This document shows positions 22,214 through 34,920 of a stretch of DNA of 64,000 nucleotides, piece after piece. The notes beneath the pieces were generated by a model, which did no database searches, was not told where the DNA came from, and saw only the letters and a list, made by a program, of their open reading frames with translations. Every line of letters starts with the position of its first letter. Position 1 is the first letter of the stretch. The position numbers and the translations under genes were made by a program. The DNA comes from Clavelina lepadiformis. Taxonomy: Eukaryota > Chordata > Ascidiacea > Aplousobranchia > Clavelinidae. The stretch is taken from assembly GCF_947623445.1 (NCBI RefSeq), contig NC_135246.1, forward strand, positions 2,544,501 to 2,608,500, written 5' to 3'.

Positions 22214-22229
22214 TTTCTTGTGCAGGATG
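22214..22229 (+). promoter_or_regulatory. Splice acceptor abutting the start codon (cis intron or trans-splice site)
   Basis: TTTCTTGTGCAG|GATG places the start codon one base after a strong acceptor. The same AG|GATG arrangement precedes both C4-like genes (13811 minus, 32828 plus). Either a 5' untranslated exon lies upstream or a spliced leader is added here, as is known in tunicates. No upstream exon is recognisable from sequence. Confidence 0.5.
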
Positions 22230-25200
22230 AACAAAGTTTTCTATCAGATAAGATTAAAAATGAAATTGATCTCTTTGTTGATGGTGATGCTTCTTGCGTC
22301 AGCACAAGGACTTCGTCAGTATTCAATAGATCAAGGTAAGGAAACCGTTTTTAAATATTTTTTAATTTAAATAACAGAGGTAAATTCATTTGGCTAAAAG
22401 ACCATATCCAGAATAATCTAAAACATTGCTCAAAATGCAACGACTTCAAATACAACCCTGTTTTGTTTGTGGTAACTGTGGTGTTGCTACATCTTTGCAT
22501 AATTTATTGAACTACTTAACCGGCTATTCTGAAAAACAGATAAAATATCGCTTCTGAAACCATTAAGATTAACAACCTGTTAACAACAATATGTGTTGTG
22601 GGCATGCCAGCAAACGTACACTCCAAAAAGTAGCAAAAACTACATCATAAAATTAAAAGGTTTGATGATGTCTATCTGAAATACATGCATAATTGCACAT
22701 TCCTCTTGGGTAAATCAACCCGATTGTTTGTAAAGTTAAAGTTTCTGGCCAGTGAATAATAGTATATAGACAGCAGTCAAATTAAGGCAATATGTCTTGC
22801 TTGCCAGCAAATATAATGCAATATATTGAGCGAAGATTTTTAGTGTGTTATTTATAATTCTGCAAAATGAAATAAATTTTAAAGTGCAGTTTAAAATAAT
22901 AGCTTTTGAATAATTTGTTCTTCACAGCTCTTTGAATTTTGCTTTTACTTCTCAATTTTAATAACTTTTTTGCCCTGCTACTTACGTGGCAAATCGCTTC
23001 TTCGTTAATCAATTGATTTTTGCTGTTTACAAGTTTTTCTGTGTATAGATACAAGAAAATTAATTTTAATTGCTGTTCCAATAAACCCCAGGTTGAATTA
23101 ATTAGTGATAGTATTTAATTACGCTCTTCTTTTAAAATTCACTGAAATTTTTAAAAAGATTTTTAGATAATCTTTTTTGACCTTACTTGTTCAAACGAAA
23201 ACACGTGACGTCAACACATTTGTTTGTCACTTCCAAGTTTCGAGGATAACGACGTAACGTGGTAGTAATAGCCAATGTATAGTGATAGTATTACAAGAAT
23301 ATTTTACTTGCATTTAGTGAGGTGCCATTATATATATCCCCGTTGCCAACCATCTGAGTTCAACTGCAGGTGTGAGGATGATGCAGAAGGGGATTCCCGG
23401 GAATGCATACCACAATCATGGGTTTGTGACGGGCAACGAGATTGCTTGAATGGAGCTGACGAAATTGATTGTAGATGCGATCCTGGCGAGTATCAGTGCT
23501 ATGATGGAGTCGGAGTGAGGATTTATCAATGCATCAACGAAAGTAGAGTTTGCAATGGCGAAGGGGATTGTATGAATAGCAGAGATGACGTTAATGAGAA
23601 ATGCGAGGGGGGATTCCAATGCGACAATGGTCTGTACTTATCTTCATCGTCATATAAGTGTGATGGAGGCAATCACTGTGGAGATAACAGCGACGAAGAT
23701 AATTGCGATGGTTGTCCCCAACATCAACACAGATGTGATTGCTACAAGGACGGAAATGATACTTGCGGAGACCGAACAAGATGCTACAAGGACTGGTGTA
23801 AGTAAAATTATTTCGTTTACAACTAAAATAAAAGCAATACATTGTTTAGCTTAATTGTTCTTTCAATCCATATTATGTCCCTGTGCCAGGTTAATGCCTC
23901 ATGTTATAACGTTTGATGTTTTCCATTTGGCACTGACACATCTTTAACGCGCTTGTAATGGACGATAATGTTTAGGGTAAGGAATGTAAGAAAGAGTAAG
24001 TATCACCAAACTTTATTCCTGAAGAGCCGGAAAAGCATTATTAATGACGGTCGCATAGTGGATATTCGCTTGGTTCAATTCAATACGGTGTACTTACGCA
24101 CACGTAGACGTGGTTAGGCGGTTATCGGCAAAAGAATAATGCAAAAAGTTTCAGTTTTTGATCTTCGTTGTGACGTAGATCTAGGTTCTTGTTATGTCAT
24201 ACATTAATAAAGACAACATGTTGTTTTTGTTGCTCTCCTTACGTGGTAGTCAACTGAAATCAGAAGTGTAGGTCATAGAAGTATATCCTATTTTCAGTTA
24301 GGCGCCATGTAAAAAAATTAGCAACGTGATGCATTGTAATTAAATAAATTACGATTGTTTTGAACATAAAAAATCCAATAGCCCAATCATTTTCGTCTGT
24401 GAAGTTACGGTACCTTTTAAACCGGGTAAAAGCTGTCACTTATAAAGCTACTGACAGTTGCGGCAACCTACACAGCAATAAGAGATAAATATGTAATATA
24501 CAGTAGGTTTTACTGCTAGGCTTATGAATATGTGAATGTTATCTGTTTATACCTATGACATCCCATCACAAGAGCCTTTAACTAATTAAGGCCAATTTTG
24601 CGATTTTCTTTTACTTACAATTACCTGACCAAGATTTTTTTCCGAAACTGTTTTACCAGAATATTCAGTGAATGTTCTTTCATATAAGATCAACTTGGTT
24701 TTGGTCCTGCCCCTCACTTTAAGCAAATATTACCTTTGTACAGATAAATGCGATGGACGTATATTCTGCTCAGATGGAAGTGACGAATGGAATTGTTTAT
24801 CATGTCCCTCATCCATACCCCTTCGCTGCGCTTGTAATGGGATTGATAATTACTCCTGTCTGGGTGCAGGAACAGTATGTTATGCGCATCATGGTACGTG
24901 ACGTTTATTAATAATATTAAATTTTTCATTACTATTTGTAACAGTTTACGTTTATTTTTTTTAATTAAAAACACTTTGTACAGAAATATGCAATGGATTT
25001 GCAGTTTGCTCAGATGGAAGCGACGAATGGAATTGCTCATCATGTCCGTCATCCATGCCCCTTCGCTGTGCTTGTAATGAGGTCAATGATTACTCATGTA
25101 AAGGAAATAGTTTTGCATGTTATTGGGATAATGGTAGGATGGTGTTTTAATTTTAAAACGTAATGGTGTTTAACATAAAGCTAATTTTTAACCGTAATTA

Positions 25201-27890
25201 ATTTGTTGTTATGTAATGATTTGATTTGACAAATGACAACGAATATAAAAGTTATAACATTAGTATATAATAACTTTAGTTATACAAATTATAGTATACA
25301 AAGCAACTAAAACGAACATATATAAACTGAGACATGCAGACAGAAATTTTAAAAACACGTTTAATGGATAACGACGTGTCCTTGTTCTATAGAAAGATGC
25401 GATGGGGAGACGAAAAAAACTGTAGTGGAGCAAACTTGCCCAGACTCATCAGACGAAATGAACTGCACATGTCCTAAACACAAATTCACATGCCCGTGCT
25501 TTAGTACGAACTTTCCTACTTGCAACATGACAACGGGATGTATACCAGTGGAATACGTCGATGATGGGAAGTTTGACTGCCCGAGTCATGGTGACGAGTA
25601 TTATGTTATTTCATTGGATAAAATGAGTTGTGGTTCTTGCATTGTTGATGTTGCTAGGTTACAAGACGAAAGTTTTTGTATCCCACCTTGGTGTGACAAA
25701 TCTACTTGTAACAATGTTCCTTCGTTAGAATGTACTGAATATTATTGCAACATGACTGATGCAATTTGCTTCTCTTTCTGTTCTGATGAAAACACATCAT
25801 CTGGCTGTAACGAAATATTCCAATGTTCTGATCAATCCTTTATCTTGAACCAAAACTTTTGTAATGGAAGAGAGGAATGTAAAGATGGAACCGACGAAAT
25901 AACTTTCCAACCTGGATTTAAGTGTTCGGCCAAGTTCTCAACTATTCTATGCGTCCTTCCTCAATGGAATTTGTACGACGACACTGCACAATGCTATGAT
26001 AAATCTGACCTTTGTTTTGGTGATGACGGCTCCTTTTATTGTTTCCAATGTTTGGACAGTCGCCTGATTATCTCGCCTAAGCAAGTCTGTGACGGTGTCA
26101 TTGATTGTTTCGACCTCTCAGACGAATGTCTCTGCGAAAATCCATCTTTGCCTGAGTGTCTGGATATCTTCTCCAGATCATCGAAATGCGGCTTCTTCAA
26201 ATCCTGGAACACTGAAACAGATGACGCTTCTGGTTCTGGCCAAAGTTGTGAAAACCTGTTGCAAGTAAAAGAAAATTTTATGACTTGCAAGAACAAACAG
26301 GGTGACACACAAGCCGTCCAGTGCGATCGAAGACCAGAATGCATCGACTTCTCTGATGAGTGCAAATCGTGTCTCAATCCTCCAGCATTCTGTAATGATA
26401 CTTGCCGCACTTACTTCCCGATGGGTGATCGATACTGCGACGGTTACATTGATGAGGCATGGAAGTACTTGCAAGACACAAACTGCTCCGAAGGATTTGA
26501 TGAAAACAATTGTCCAATGCGGTTTCAGTGTAGAGCTGGTGAAAAGGTTAGCATTGACATCTTACAACAATGTGACGGGAGAGAAAACTGCGATGATGGA
26601 ATTGACGAGAACAACTGCTTTAACAGGCACTACTGTACAACCAAGGTAGGAAATCTAACATCAATTCCCAATTCTTCAGTTCTTAATGGTAAGCAAGACT
26701 GCGTTGATGGGTCAGATGAATTCATTCCTGGAATATTTTCTTCCACTCGTAATATGATTGACAACCTTGGTCTGAAGATATGGCTTTGGTTTATCACTGC
26801 ACTGACAATTTTTGGAAATTTTTATGTCGCTATGCTGTCTATTGAAAAGCTTCACGAAAGAAAAAGCAAAGATGTTTCTGTATGCAACCATATTTTAATC
26901 ATCAACCTTTCCGTCTCTGACTGCTTAATGGGTGTGTATTTGATGATTATTTTAGTGAAAGATATTCAGTATTCAGGCAAATATTCTGAATTTGACTATG
27001 AATGGAGATCGAGTCCGCTTTGTTCATTGGCGGGAAGTCTGTGCGTTATTTCCAGTCAAACATCTTGTTTTCTCATGGTAATTCTTACGGGTTATCGCTT
27101 GTATGCTGTCTCTTATCCATTCAAAGCTCGATTGACTTCTGAAACACCTTGGATAATCGCTGCAGTCTCTTCATGGATAATTTCCATCATCGTTGCCGTC
27201 GTATCCAACACCACGCGTTACTTTAAATCTAAAGTTATATTTCTTAACGACTTTTCTTCATCTGATACAGTTACTCATGATTACGTCACAGACTTTGCTT
27301 GTCGTCTGGCCATTCTCACAAACACGTCACATTATCTCGGTGACAGTTCTTGGGAAAATGTTCAAAGTTTTTTGAAGGACAAATTTCCTCAATATGCTCC
27401 AATAGGCGAAATCGGTTACTATGGTACTACAAGCGTGTGCATGCCACGATTATACGTTGACCGTAGCGATACTTTCTGGATATATTCCATTGTCATGATA
27501 ACCTTCAATTTCTTTTCATTTATGTTTGTGCTCTCTGGATTTGCTTTAATTGCTTGGAAATTAAAAAATCGCCCGATAAAAAGTGATAATTCGCAAAAGC
27601 AAAGTGCCAAAATGAATCAACGAATCTGTCGCATCATGATTTCCGATTTTCTTTGTTGGATCCCGATCTGCACAATGGCTTACATAAGCGTGAGTGGAGT
27701 AAAACTTCCAAATGGAGTGGAAATATTCACTGCAGGAGTGCTCCTCCCCATGAACAGCGCCTTCAACCCCATCTTGTATTCACCCTACATCGAAAATAAA
27801 GTGAAGCGCTTGTGCAAAAGATTTCGCCCCAGCCGAAATCGAACCCCCAATAGGGAATCGATCGAGCTCAACGTCAATTGTAAACATTGA
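22226..27890 (+). CDS. LDL-receptor class A repeat GPCR (GRL101-like, no LRR seen), right copy
   Basis: Coding exons: 22226-22335, 23318-23797, 24744-24893, 24984-25133, 25393-27890; all joins keep phase 1 and give about 1128 residues. Exon 1 encodes a signal peptide (MKLISLLMVMLLASAQG). Many LDLa modules follow, with CDG...C.DGSDE..C calcium-binding signatures. The last exon then carries seven hydrophobic spans: GNFYVAML (TM1), NLSVSDCLMG (TM2), a TM3 ending LTGYRLYAVSYPF in place of DRY, and NSAFNPILYSPY as the NPxxY-like TM7 motif. The architecture recalls mollusc GRL101 and relaxin-type LGR receptors, but no leucine-rich repeats are visible. Exons 3 and 4 are both 150 bp and near-duplicates. 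The frame is open throughout, so this is the likely functional copy. Ligand unknown. Confidence 0.85.
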
Positions 27891-28009
27891 GTTTCAGGAT
27901 AAACTTCATGTGGCGTTAAATTTCTTACCACTGCTACTGCCCAAGTGCATGTATTTTGATTGGTAGATGACATGTTTGCATGATCTATATTGCCGCATGT
28001 ACTCACTTT

Positions 28010-28110
28010 TTGATTGTTTAAATTTAATTAGAATTTAATTTAATTAGAATATATTACAATAAAAATGATTATTTTAATTTTAATTAGAATTTAATTCTTT
28101 CTCATGTTTC
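28010..28110. repeat. AT-rich simple repeat in the GPCR 3' flank
   Basis: Overlapping TTTAATTAGAATTTAATT words. They are absent at the matching place in the left arm, so this is an expansion or insertion specific to the right arm. Confidence 0.7.
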
Positions 28111-28175
28111 TTTGATACTCCTAAAAAGTCACAACCATTTCATCCAAGCTGCTGTCAAACTTAAACGTAAAAAAG

Positions 28176-30705
28176 CAAATAGGGTTATCTTTTTATTGCA
28201 AACTTTTTCACTGTTATGCTTCAGTGCCTTTAATTTCAACTACCTGATTTGTTTTCAAGCGCTTTGTTACGTAACAATGTGTCGTTCGTTCAGTACCCTG
28301 GTGTCTGCCATTTTGGTAATTTGTAGATGTTTTACGCATATTGAGTGTTAGATCGTAGCAAACTTATAACTTCAAATCACCAGTTTTAACTTCTTTTACG
28401 ATTACATCGACCTTTTGTGCTTGTTCATGTAAGGAATTGTGAAACTTACGCAAATTAGCCTAGACTAGGCTACCAAATATTACTCAAAACGACAGAGATT
28501 TCTTGTCCTAAGTTGTCTTTTTGCCAAGCTAGGTTCATGCAAAAAAGTTGAAAAACCTTTTAATTTGAGCCTAGAACAGAGCACTCAAGTCTGCCTAGTT
28601 GGGCAAGAATGGCGAGCGAATTCAAGTCTTGTTATTGTAATGGAAAGTGGGTATATGGAATCTGAAGTTTAGAGAATGACGCACTTCACTACAATAAGTA
28701 CTTGTTGAAATGTTTATTGCGGGTGATGATATATGAGTCTCATGAGGTCGTCGTTTGCTTTTCTCACCCACAGATTTAATTGTTTACCTTGACGGCTTAT
28801 TGTCTGATGACTTATAGCTTCAATTAGCAGTAATCAATATTATAATGACTGGTTTTCCACTGCTATATTATAGGACCAAACTCCTTGTTACCTTGTGAAG
28901 ATAACAACTAAGTTGTCTATCTTTACACTGAACTTACTCAAACAGAATTCTACAATGGTTACACAGGAATGACAACTGTAGATACTGATTACATTGAAAT
29001 TTCCTTGAACAATTACATTTAGACAAAACATTAGCACAGCAACAGCATGAAGACGTTCATCTTATAGGGTTGATCATAGCAGAATGAATGTGTGATAAAT
29101 ATATCAATTAATGTAATATAAAATTGTGTAAAACATAGAATTCTCGTCTATCGAATCAGCAAAGCATAACACTGCGTGACGTAATCGATTGCTTCTCCTG
29201 TGCGTGCATTACGAGTCATCACTTATCAGTCGTATGTCCAACGCCGCAACATGTCTTTATGCTGTTGCTGTCACAATGTTCTATCTTGATTTATTCGTTC
29301 AAAGAGGCTTCAATATAATCAGATTATACAGTTATCATTCCCGTGTTATTATTGCTGAAGTCTATCAAAGTTCACTGTTAAGATATACACAAGTAAACAG
29401 ACTTTGTATTAAAGTGGGTAAACCTTACAGGTTAAGGTACCATATACCACTTTTCATTACAAATGCATTGAACATCAGTGACTAACTCACGCAAGATAGG
29501 CAGGCGCGATATTTATGTCACGACTTAAAACGGAAAACAGAAAGTTATCGGTACGTCACGTTTCGTAAAGCAGACGTCTGAAAATAAGAATTGTATATTC
29601 TATTCGATTTGTATACTATAATATCCCTTTATTACCTTTAGGTGCATTAATTAGTCCAATCATGTAGCCTAGCCTAATTAGGTAGTTGAATTATGTAAGC
29701 ATTTAATCAATAAAACTTTCCCGAGTTATCGCCGAATCAAAATGAGTCGACATAGTCCAATGTTAAGTATAAGGCAATCGAAAAAATCTTGCAACTCGGA
29801 AGTGGTCTATCTATTGCGACAAAAGTCTCCTGCATTTTACATATTTTGTTGCAAGTAGGCAAACCAATGTTAAAACATCAAAATCCGCACATGAGAGCTT
29901 GTCAGTGCAGTCTTTGATCTTGTCGATAAAGGTCCAGATATGCACTCTGGGAACAGGCTAGCTTGGATTTACAATGTACGCTAGGCTATGACAGTTTTTG
30001 CATTTGCGCTGGTAACTCATTTTGTTTCTGTATGTATTCACCGATAGGTCTACAGTAGTATGGGAATTGGGGTGGTGTGGTTTCTAGACTGGCCTAAGCC
30101 AAGTCTGACTGTTGACTCCGCTAATTGTCTTTGACTCCGTTGCGTTTACTGTCTCTATTCTGCTTCTTAAATCAACACCAACTTCATAAAGTTTAGTTGT
30201 TATATTGTCCGAATTACTTGTCCGAATTAGAATGTTTACACCATGATTTCAATTCCCAATATCTTAGCAATTACTTCAATTTACAGGAATAATTCCGAAA
30301 GCAGAATTTCTCAGAATAAGAGAAGAGAGAATTTCCAATATCCGTTTTGTAAGAGAGCGATTTAAACCAACATTTCTTTTTATACTAAAATATTGACCAA
30401 TCAGCTAACGCCATGTTGTTTTATCGTTGCTACGTGTATGTGTGTAATATCTATTATTCTACGAATCTACGTTATCCAAACATTTCATCAAGTACACTTC
30501 AAACTTTACGCCGTAAAACAACCCTGCTTGAAATACTTCAATCTACGTCAGCACGCTACAAAGCTTTGCAAACATTATTATCTGCCTGGAGAAAAATCAA
30601 AACTTTTGCAATGCCAATATATATAATTATTGCAATGTTTGGGCTATCCGAATGCCACAGTAGCATCAGCACATAACGATTGTTGCTAAATTCAAAGGTC
30701 TAGAT
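28176..30705. other. Right-arm-only DNA, no gene recognised
   Basis: ORFs of 60-100 codons occur (for example 29189-29485 plus, 30413-30676 plus), but none shows a recognisable domain or convincing splice context. Confidence 0.5.
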
Positions 30706-31031
30706 CAGGCCTGGCCAACCCGCGGCTCGCATGCGGCTCTTTCGTTCATATTGAACCTCCGAAAGAGAGCACATTTTACCTACTTTAGGCAGATAAATAA
30801 TACAGAAAAGTAATCTCTACTGGCTAATGTTCAATTGATATTTGCTAAATAATGACTGATTGCATCAGATTTCGACCCAGAATAAAGATGATAAAACTGA
30901 AACAATATGTGCTGCAGTATTATGACGTAATAAGAAAAAGCGTCATAAATCATAATGTGTATGATGTGGCACTTTGCGGTTAACACAGTAAGAAGTGAGG
31001 CTCTTAGTCTCTGACTGGTTGGCCACCCCTG
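30706..31031. mobile_element. Non-autonomous hAT-like element
   Basis: The ends CAGGCCTGGCCAACC and GGTTGGCCACCCCTG are imperfect inverted repeats. Flanking 8-mers GTCTAGAT (left) and GTCTAGCT (right) match at 7 of 8 positions, as expected for an aged hAT target duplication. The interior is 326 bp without coding. Confidence 0.75.
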
Positions 31032-31093
31032 GTCTAGCTCTAGATAATTAATAATTACTAGAATTTACAGTTGATTATTTTCTGCCCCTTGTA

Positions 31094-31516
31094 ATGAAAG
31101 CTCTTCAAGGATTTCTATACGCGACCATTTGCAATATACAGTATTCTAGGGAACTCTGCAAAAGAATTTATTCAAGTTTTATGAACCCTTTGCAACGAAT
31201 TCATAACTTCAAAAGCAATTGTGGAACCCAAACCGTTAGGTCTACTTGTAATTGGCATGAAACATTAGAAATATCGCATGATGCTGTTAATTCAAGTTGC
31301 ATTGACACTCAGATCCAAGAGAGATATTCAAACAGATATTATATTCCGGGAGCAAGCTTTTATGAAAAATTAGGTGTGGGCCTACTTTTGTTTAAAACAG
31401 TTGAAAGAATAGTTGGGAAAAACTTGAAAACTATCCGTCTCCAACAACAGTACATTTTCCATTTTACACGTGATGCTTGGTACATTCCGGAAGGGGCAAA
31501 AGTACATAGTTGTTGA
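31094..31516 (+). CDS. Hypothetical 140-residue ORF
   Basis: An open frame from MKALQGFLYATICNIQYS to GAKVHSC, longer than neighbouring chance ORFs. It has no signal peptide, transmembrane span or known motif; six Cys and several aromatic residues are spread along it. It lies in DNA present only in the right arm, next to a MITE. It could be a chance ORF or an unrecognised exon. Confidence 0.2.
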   Translation: MKALQGFLYATICNIQYSRELCKRIYSSFMNPLQRIHNFKSNCGTQTVRSTCNWHETLEISHDAVNSSCIDTQIQERYSNRYYIPGASFYEKLGVGLLLFKTVERIVGKNLKTIRLQQQYIFHFTRDAWYIPEGAKVHSC

Positions 31517-32559
31517 TAACTCTCAAATTTTTTCTCATCATATTTTATAAGATAATGTTTCTCTAAGTAGATTGAAATGTTACTCAACCATGATTTAACG
31601 ATGACGATGATGTAACTCAATGATTTTTGTGTGTGTGTACTTGCGTAAATACATATGTGAAATGTGCTGATGCTTGCTAATTGAGATCAGCAACCACCAC
31701 CACCACCTTTAAAATGTGTATTGTAGTACCACGGTAGAAATTCTCCACGCTTTTAATTTACAGTGTTGTGCTTACGTCAGCAAATTTACCAGCAGCAGTG
31801 AAGTCAAGTTTCAAGGCCGTTAAGAAGCAATCTCCGACCTAAGCCAACAGGGAAGTAAAATGTAAATATGACTGACTTAAGAACCAATGCAGGAAAACCC
31901 TTGAATCTATATTTAAACGGGGACAAAGACTAGATTTGGCCGCAATGGAAAAACAATTTATCATGATCGACCACGTGGGAAAATCTTTGTCCCTAATTAA
32001 AATGTAGAAACAAAACGAGAAACAGTTTTCATTGCAGGCTTCAAAAGTCCAAACTTACAAACCCCAACAGCAGGTTTATCACAAATTAAAATGTAAACTC
32101 GATCTACCATAGAGCAGAGGGGCTTACACTTGAACAGCCTGCTTTTCGACAAGGCAGCCAGCAAATCACAAAATTTCAAAAACAGTCAGTAAGGCCTGCT
32201 GCTATTAATTACTCTCATTTTCGTAGGCCGTAATTAGCTGTCAAGTACATTGAACAAAGATAATTTTCAAGATTTTCGAAAATCATGTTAACAACCATTG
32301 AAACAATAGCAATGTTTTTCGGTCGGTTTGCAAAGCTCCAGTAAGCTTTAACGTATAGTTATATTTCTTTTGAAGTGTATTGAACTACAGTGCGTTAAAT
32401 CACGAAAGCACACTTGGACTACTTACTCTTTTCTATACTTCTCAGCAATTTCTGTAAATTGCATGAGAACAACCTTTATGTTGTTCTGATTCACGTTTCT
32501 ATAATAATGCACATTGTTCAACAATTCAACTGCTTCAGCCGTCATCCACTTTAAACAAT
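31517..32559. other. No gene seen
   Basis: It contains a short ACC trinucleotide run at about 31692-31709. No recognisable coding. Homology with the left arm resumes at about 32560. Confidence 0.5.
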
Positions 32560-32827
32560 TTCCTGTGAAAACAACTCGACTAAGGAAAATGAAGTTATTA
32601 GTTTCCTTTTCAAAACTGCATTGCAAACCATAGTGGTTTCAAAATGCCAATTCATAGCCCAGCACGAACGTTTTAGAATGCAATTAGGTTTCTATTTTCG
32701 GAAACAATTTGTCAGTCATTGGTGTTTACCAACTTCAACATTCAGGTTAAGAGAAAAACATCCAGCAGCAAAAACATTATTTAAATCCATGTGTGATGTT
32801 GTGTAGAACAAATCATCGATATTTCAG

Positions 32828-34918
32828 GATGATAAGCGAACGAAGAGTTAAAGAGAGCAGAAATTTGAAAATGTTTCGGGATCGTGTCAAACATGCAAAA
32901 GTTTCTTCAAAATTCATTTTGCAAATCTTAATTGGCTTAAGTTTCTTCGCTTTTATCAATTTCGTCATAAACACACGGGAGAAAATTGATGTGTAAGTTT
33001 AGAAAATTATTACAATGGTAAAAAGAAAATCTTCAGCATTCAATGTTTGTCTTATAGACTGCAGAAGAAAATGGAAGCCTTTCAGGTCACTGCCAACGAC
33101 AAAATTTCACAAGAGCAAAGGCAATCAAGTTCACACAGTTCTAATTCGAAACAAGCTGCTAAGCCTCGTAGAGTGAGAAGGTCTCCGAATGATAACGTAA
33201 TGGTAAGTACACAAAACTCAAATAGGTTTACTTGTTAAGAAAGTATTCACGTACGAAAGGCGATAGACAGAGCTGGACAACTGCTTATCTTAAAAACGTC
33301 GCTCATGCTTTCTTTCGTCATTGAAAAAAAGTTGTTTCACTCTGGCGCATTTTTGAAAACTAATCGCATATGTATGTTCCATATTTGCAATGTGTCTGCC
33401 TAATTGTACAGCTTAATATTAGTTGTAATTTTTTTGTTACCCGATCAAGGTAAAACATTTTGGTCACACTTGCCACATATCATTAATAAGCGAGTAGAGT
33501 AATACGAACTTTACAGAATTGTATCGATGCCTACGTTCGTTAATTTAATGCTTTTAATTTCCAAAAGATATATTGGTAAAGTTATAAAAATAAAAGCATC
33601 GTGAAGCAAGTTCGACAAGTCGTGAGTCACTGTCTTCATCACTGACTGTTGTTGTCAGCTTAAAAAACAAAATCGTTTATATCGAACCGCCAACACATAG
33701 TTCTCACGCGCTTAGTGTTGTGTGTCAGTCTTAAAGCTGTGCATTAACTTGACTTTTTTCGCAGCGTTTTTTGCACAAAACAGAGCGATTGGCGGCCAAT
33801 CTTTAAAAAACAATGCGCTCGTGGTTCGGGGATCGTGCCCAGTTCTGACAATAGGCTATAGTAAAATTGAAAACAACTTTGACACAGACTAATTTTATCA
33901 CAGATTGCCGAAACAACGTTTACAGGTAGGCCAGTGGAGATACAGTAGATACATTCCTTTCGCTCAAATATATGTACGCTTAGATAGTAAATCACCTACG
34001 TGTATCTTTACTTCATTTTCAATGGTTCTTGTATAATTACACTTGTATGCTTATGACGTCACATTCCAGAAGGGAAAGGTGTAGCTTACACGAGATGGGG
34101 TCGATTTGATTGTTCTGGGCCGAACAACGACTTAGTATACGACGGTAAGATTTAAACTAAAATAACCTTGGAAATCACCAAATCCTGAACAAAAGTGTCT
34201 TATATACAGCTGGTATTTGCACAATTATGTAATAGGGATAGCGGCCGGCGCTCATTATACCAATACCGGAGGAGTTTCTGATTTTTTGTGTCTTCATCTT
34301 AACGTCTCCTACAGAAACGGACGTTTTCGAGATGGATCTCAAGGTAAAATACAGAAAATTCATTTTTATTCAGCTTCAAACATAAGTATTTCACAACTTC
34401 TTTGGATACACAGGAAGTTCACATATATACGGATTAGAATATCAAGATTCCTGGATCAGTTCTCTAATGGACTTTTCTCTGATCGAAACCCATTCGACCT
34501 ACCAGCATTCGGTTCCATGCGCAGTTTGTCTGGCTGAACGACGAACCACTCAGGTATGCTGTATAAATCAACTTCAACAGATTTAGTTGCTTTTTGTAAT
34601 CGTTGTTGAGCATTGGTATAATATAACGCTGAAACTACTTCAATTCTCGTTTTGTTTCATCAGCTGATGATACCGGGAAGAGTAACTTGTCCCCAGGGCT
34701 GGACCAGAGAATACACTGGATACATCATGGCCGGGAGCCATGGCGACAAACACGCCGCATCTCCAATTTGCGTAGATGACACGCCACAAGTTGTGCCTGG
34801 CACGCAAGGAAGCCAGCCTGGTGCCCGTTTGTACATGGTCGAAACCCGATGCGCATCTTTGCTGTGCGAACCATATGCCGATTACCGGGAAATTAGCTGT
34901 GTTGTTTGTACCCTTTAA
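32828..34918 (+). CDS. Membrane-anchored short-chain collagen C4-like protein, right copy
   Basis: Exons: 32828-32992, 33058-33202, 34070-34144, 34236-34343, 34414-34553, 34664-34918; the four C4-domain exons have the same lengths as in the left copy. The N-terminus MISERRVKESRNLK leads to a membrane span (FILQILIGLSFFAFINFV) and a stalk with PRRVRRSP, a possible furin-type site. The C4-like domain follows (VAYTRWGRFDC, GAHYTNTGG, SVPCAVC, CPQGWTREYTGYIM, ISCVVCTL). The stalk lost four residues relative to the left copy. Exons 33202 and 34070 cannot be joined directly without a stop, so one exon remains unlocated. Such proteins are probably extracellular matrix or surface proteins; the exact role is unknown. 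Confidence 0.75.
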
Positions 34919-34920
34919 AA

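Larger units (their letters stand above)
25799..34920 (+). repeat. Right arm of large inverted duplication
   Basis: Counterpart of 11578-17743 on the opposite strand. Homology runs 25799-28175 (receptor and 3' flank) and 32560-34920 (C4-like gene with introns). The 28175-32560 stretch has no counterpart in the left arm and includes a hAT-like MITE. Receptor exons look well above 95% identical between arms by eye; introns of the C4-like gene are more diverged. Confidence 0.85.

Noticed and set aside
26036..26474. Minus-strand ORFs of 98-124 codons inside the receptor exon
   Set aside because: Antisense shadows of the LDLa coding region; the same shadows appear mirrored in the left arm.
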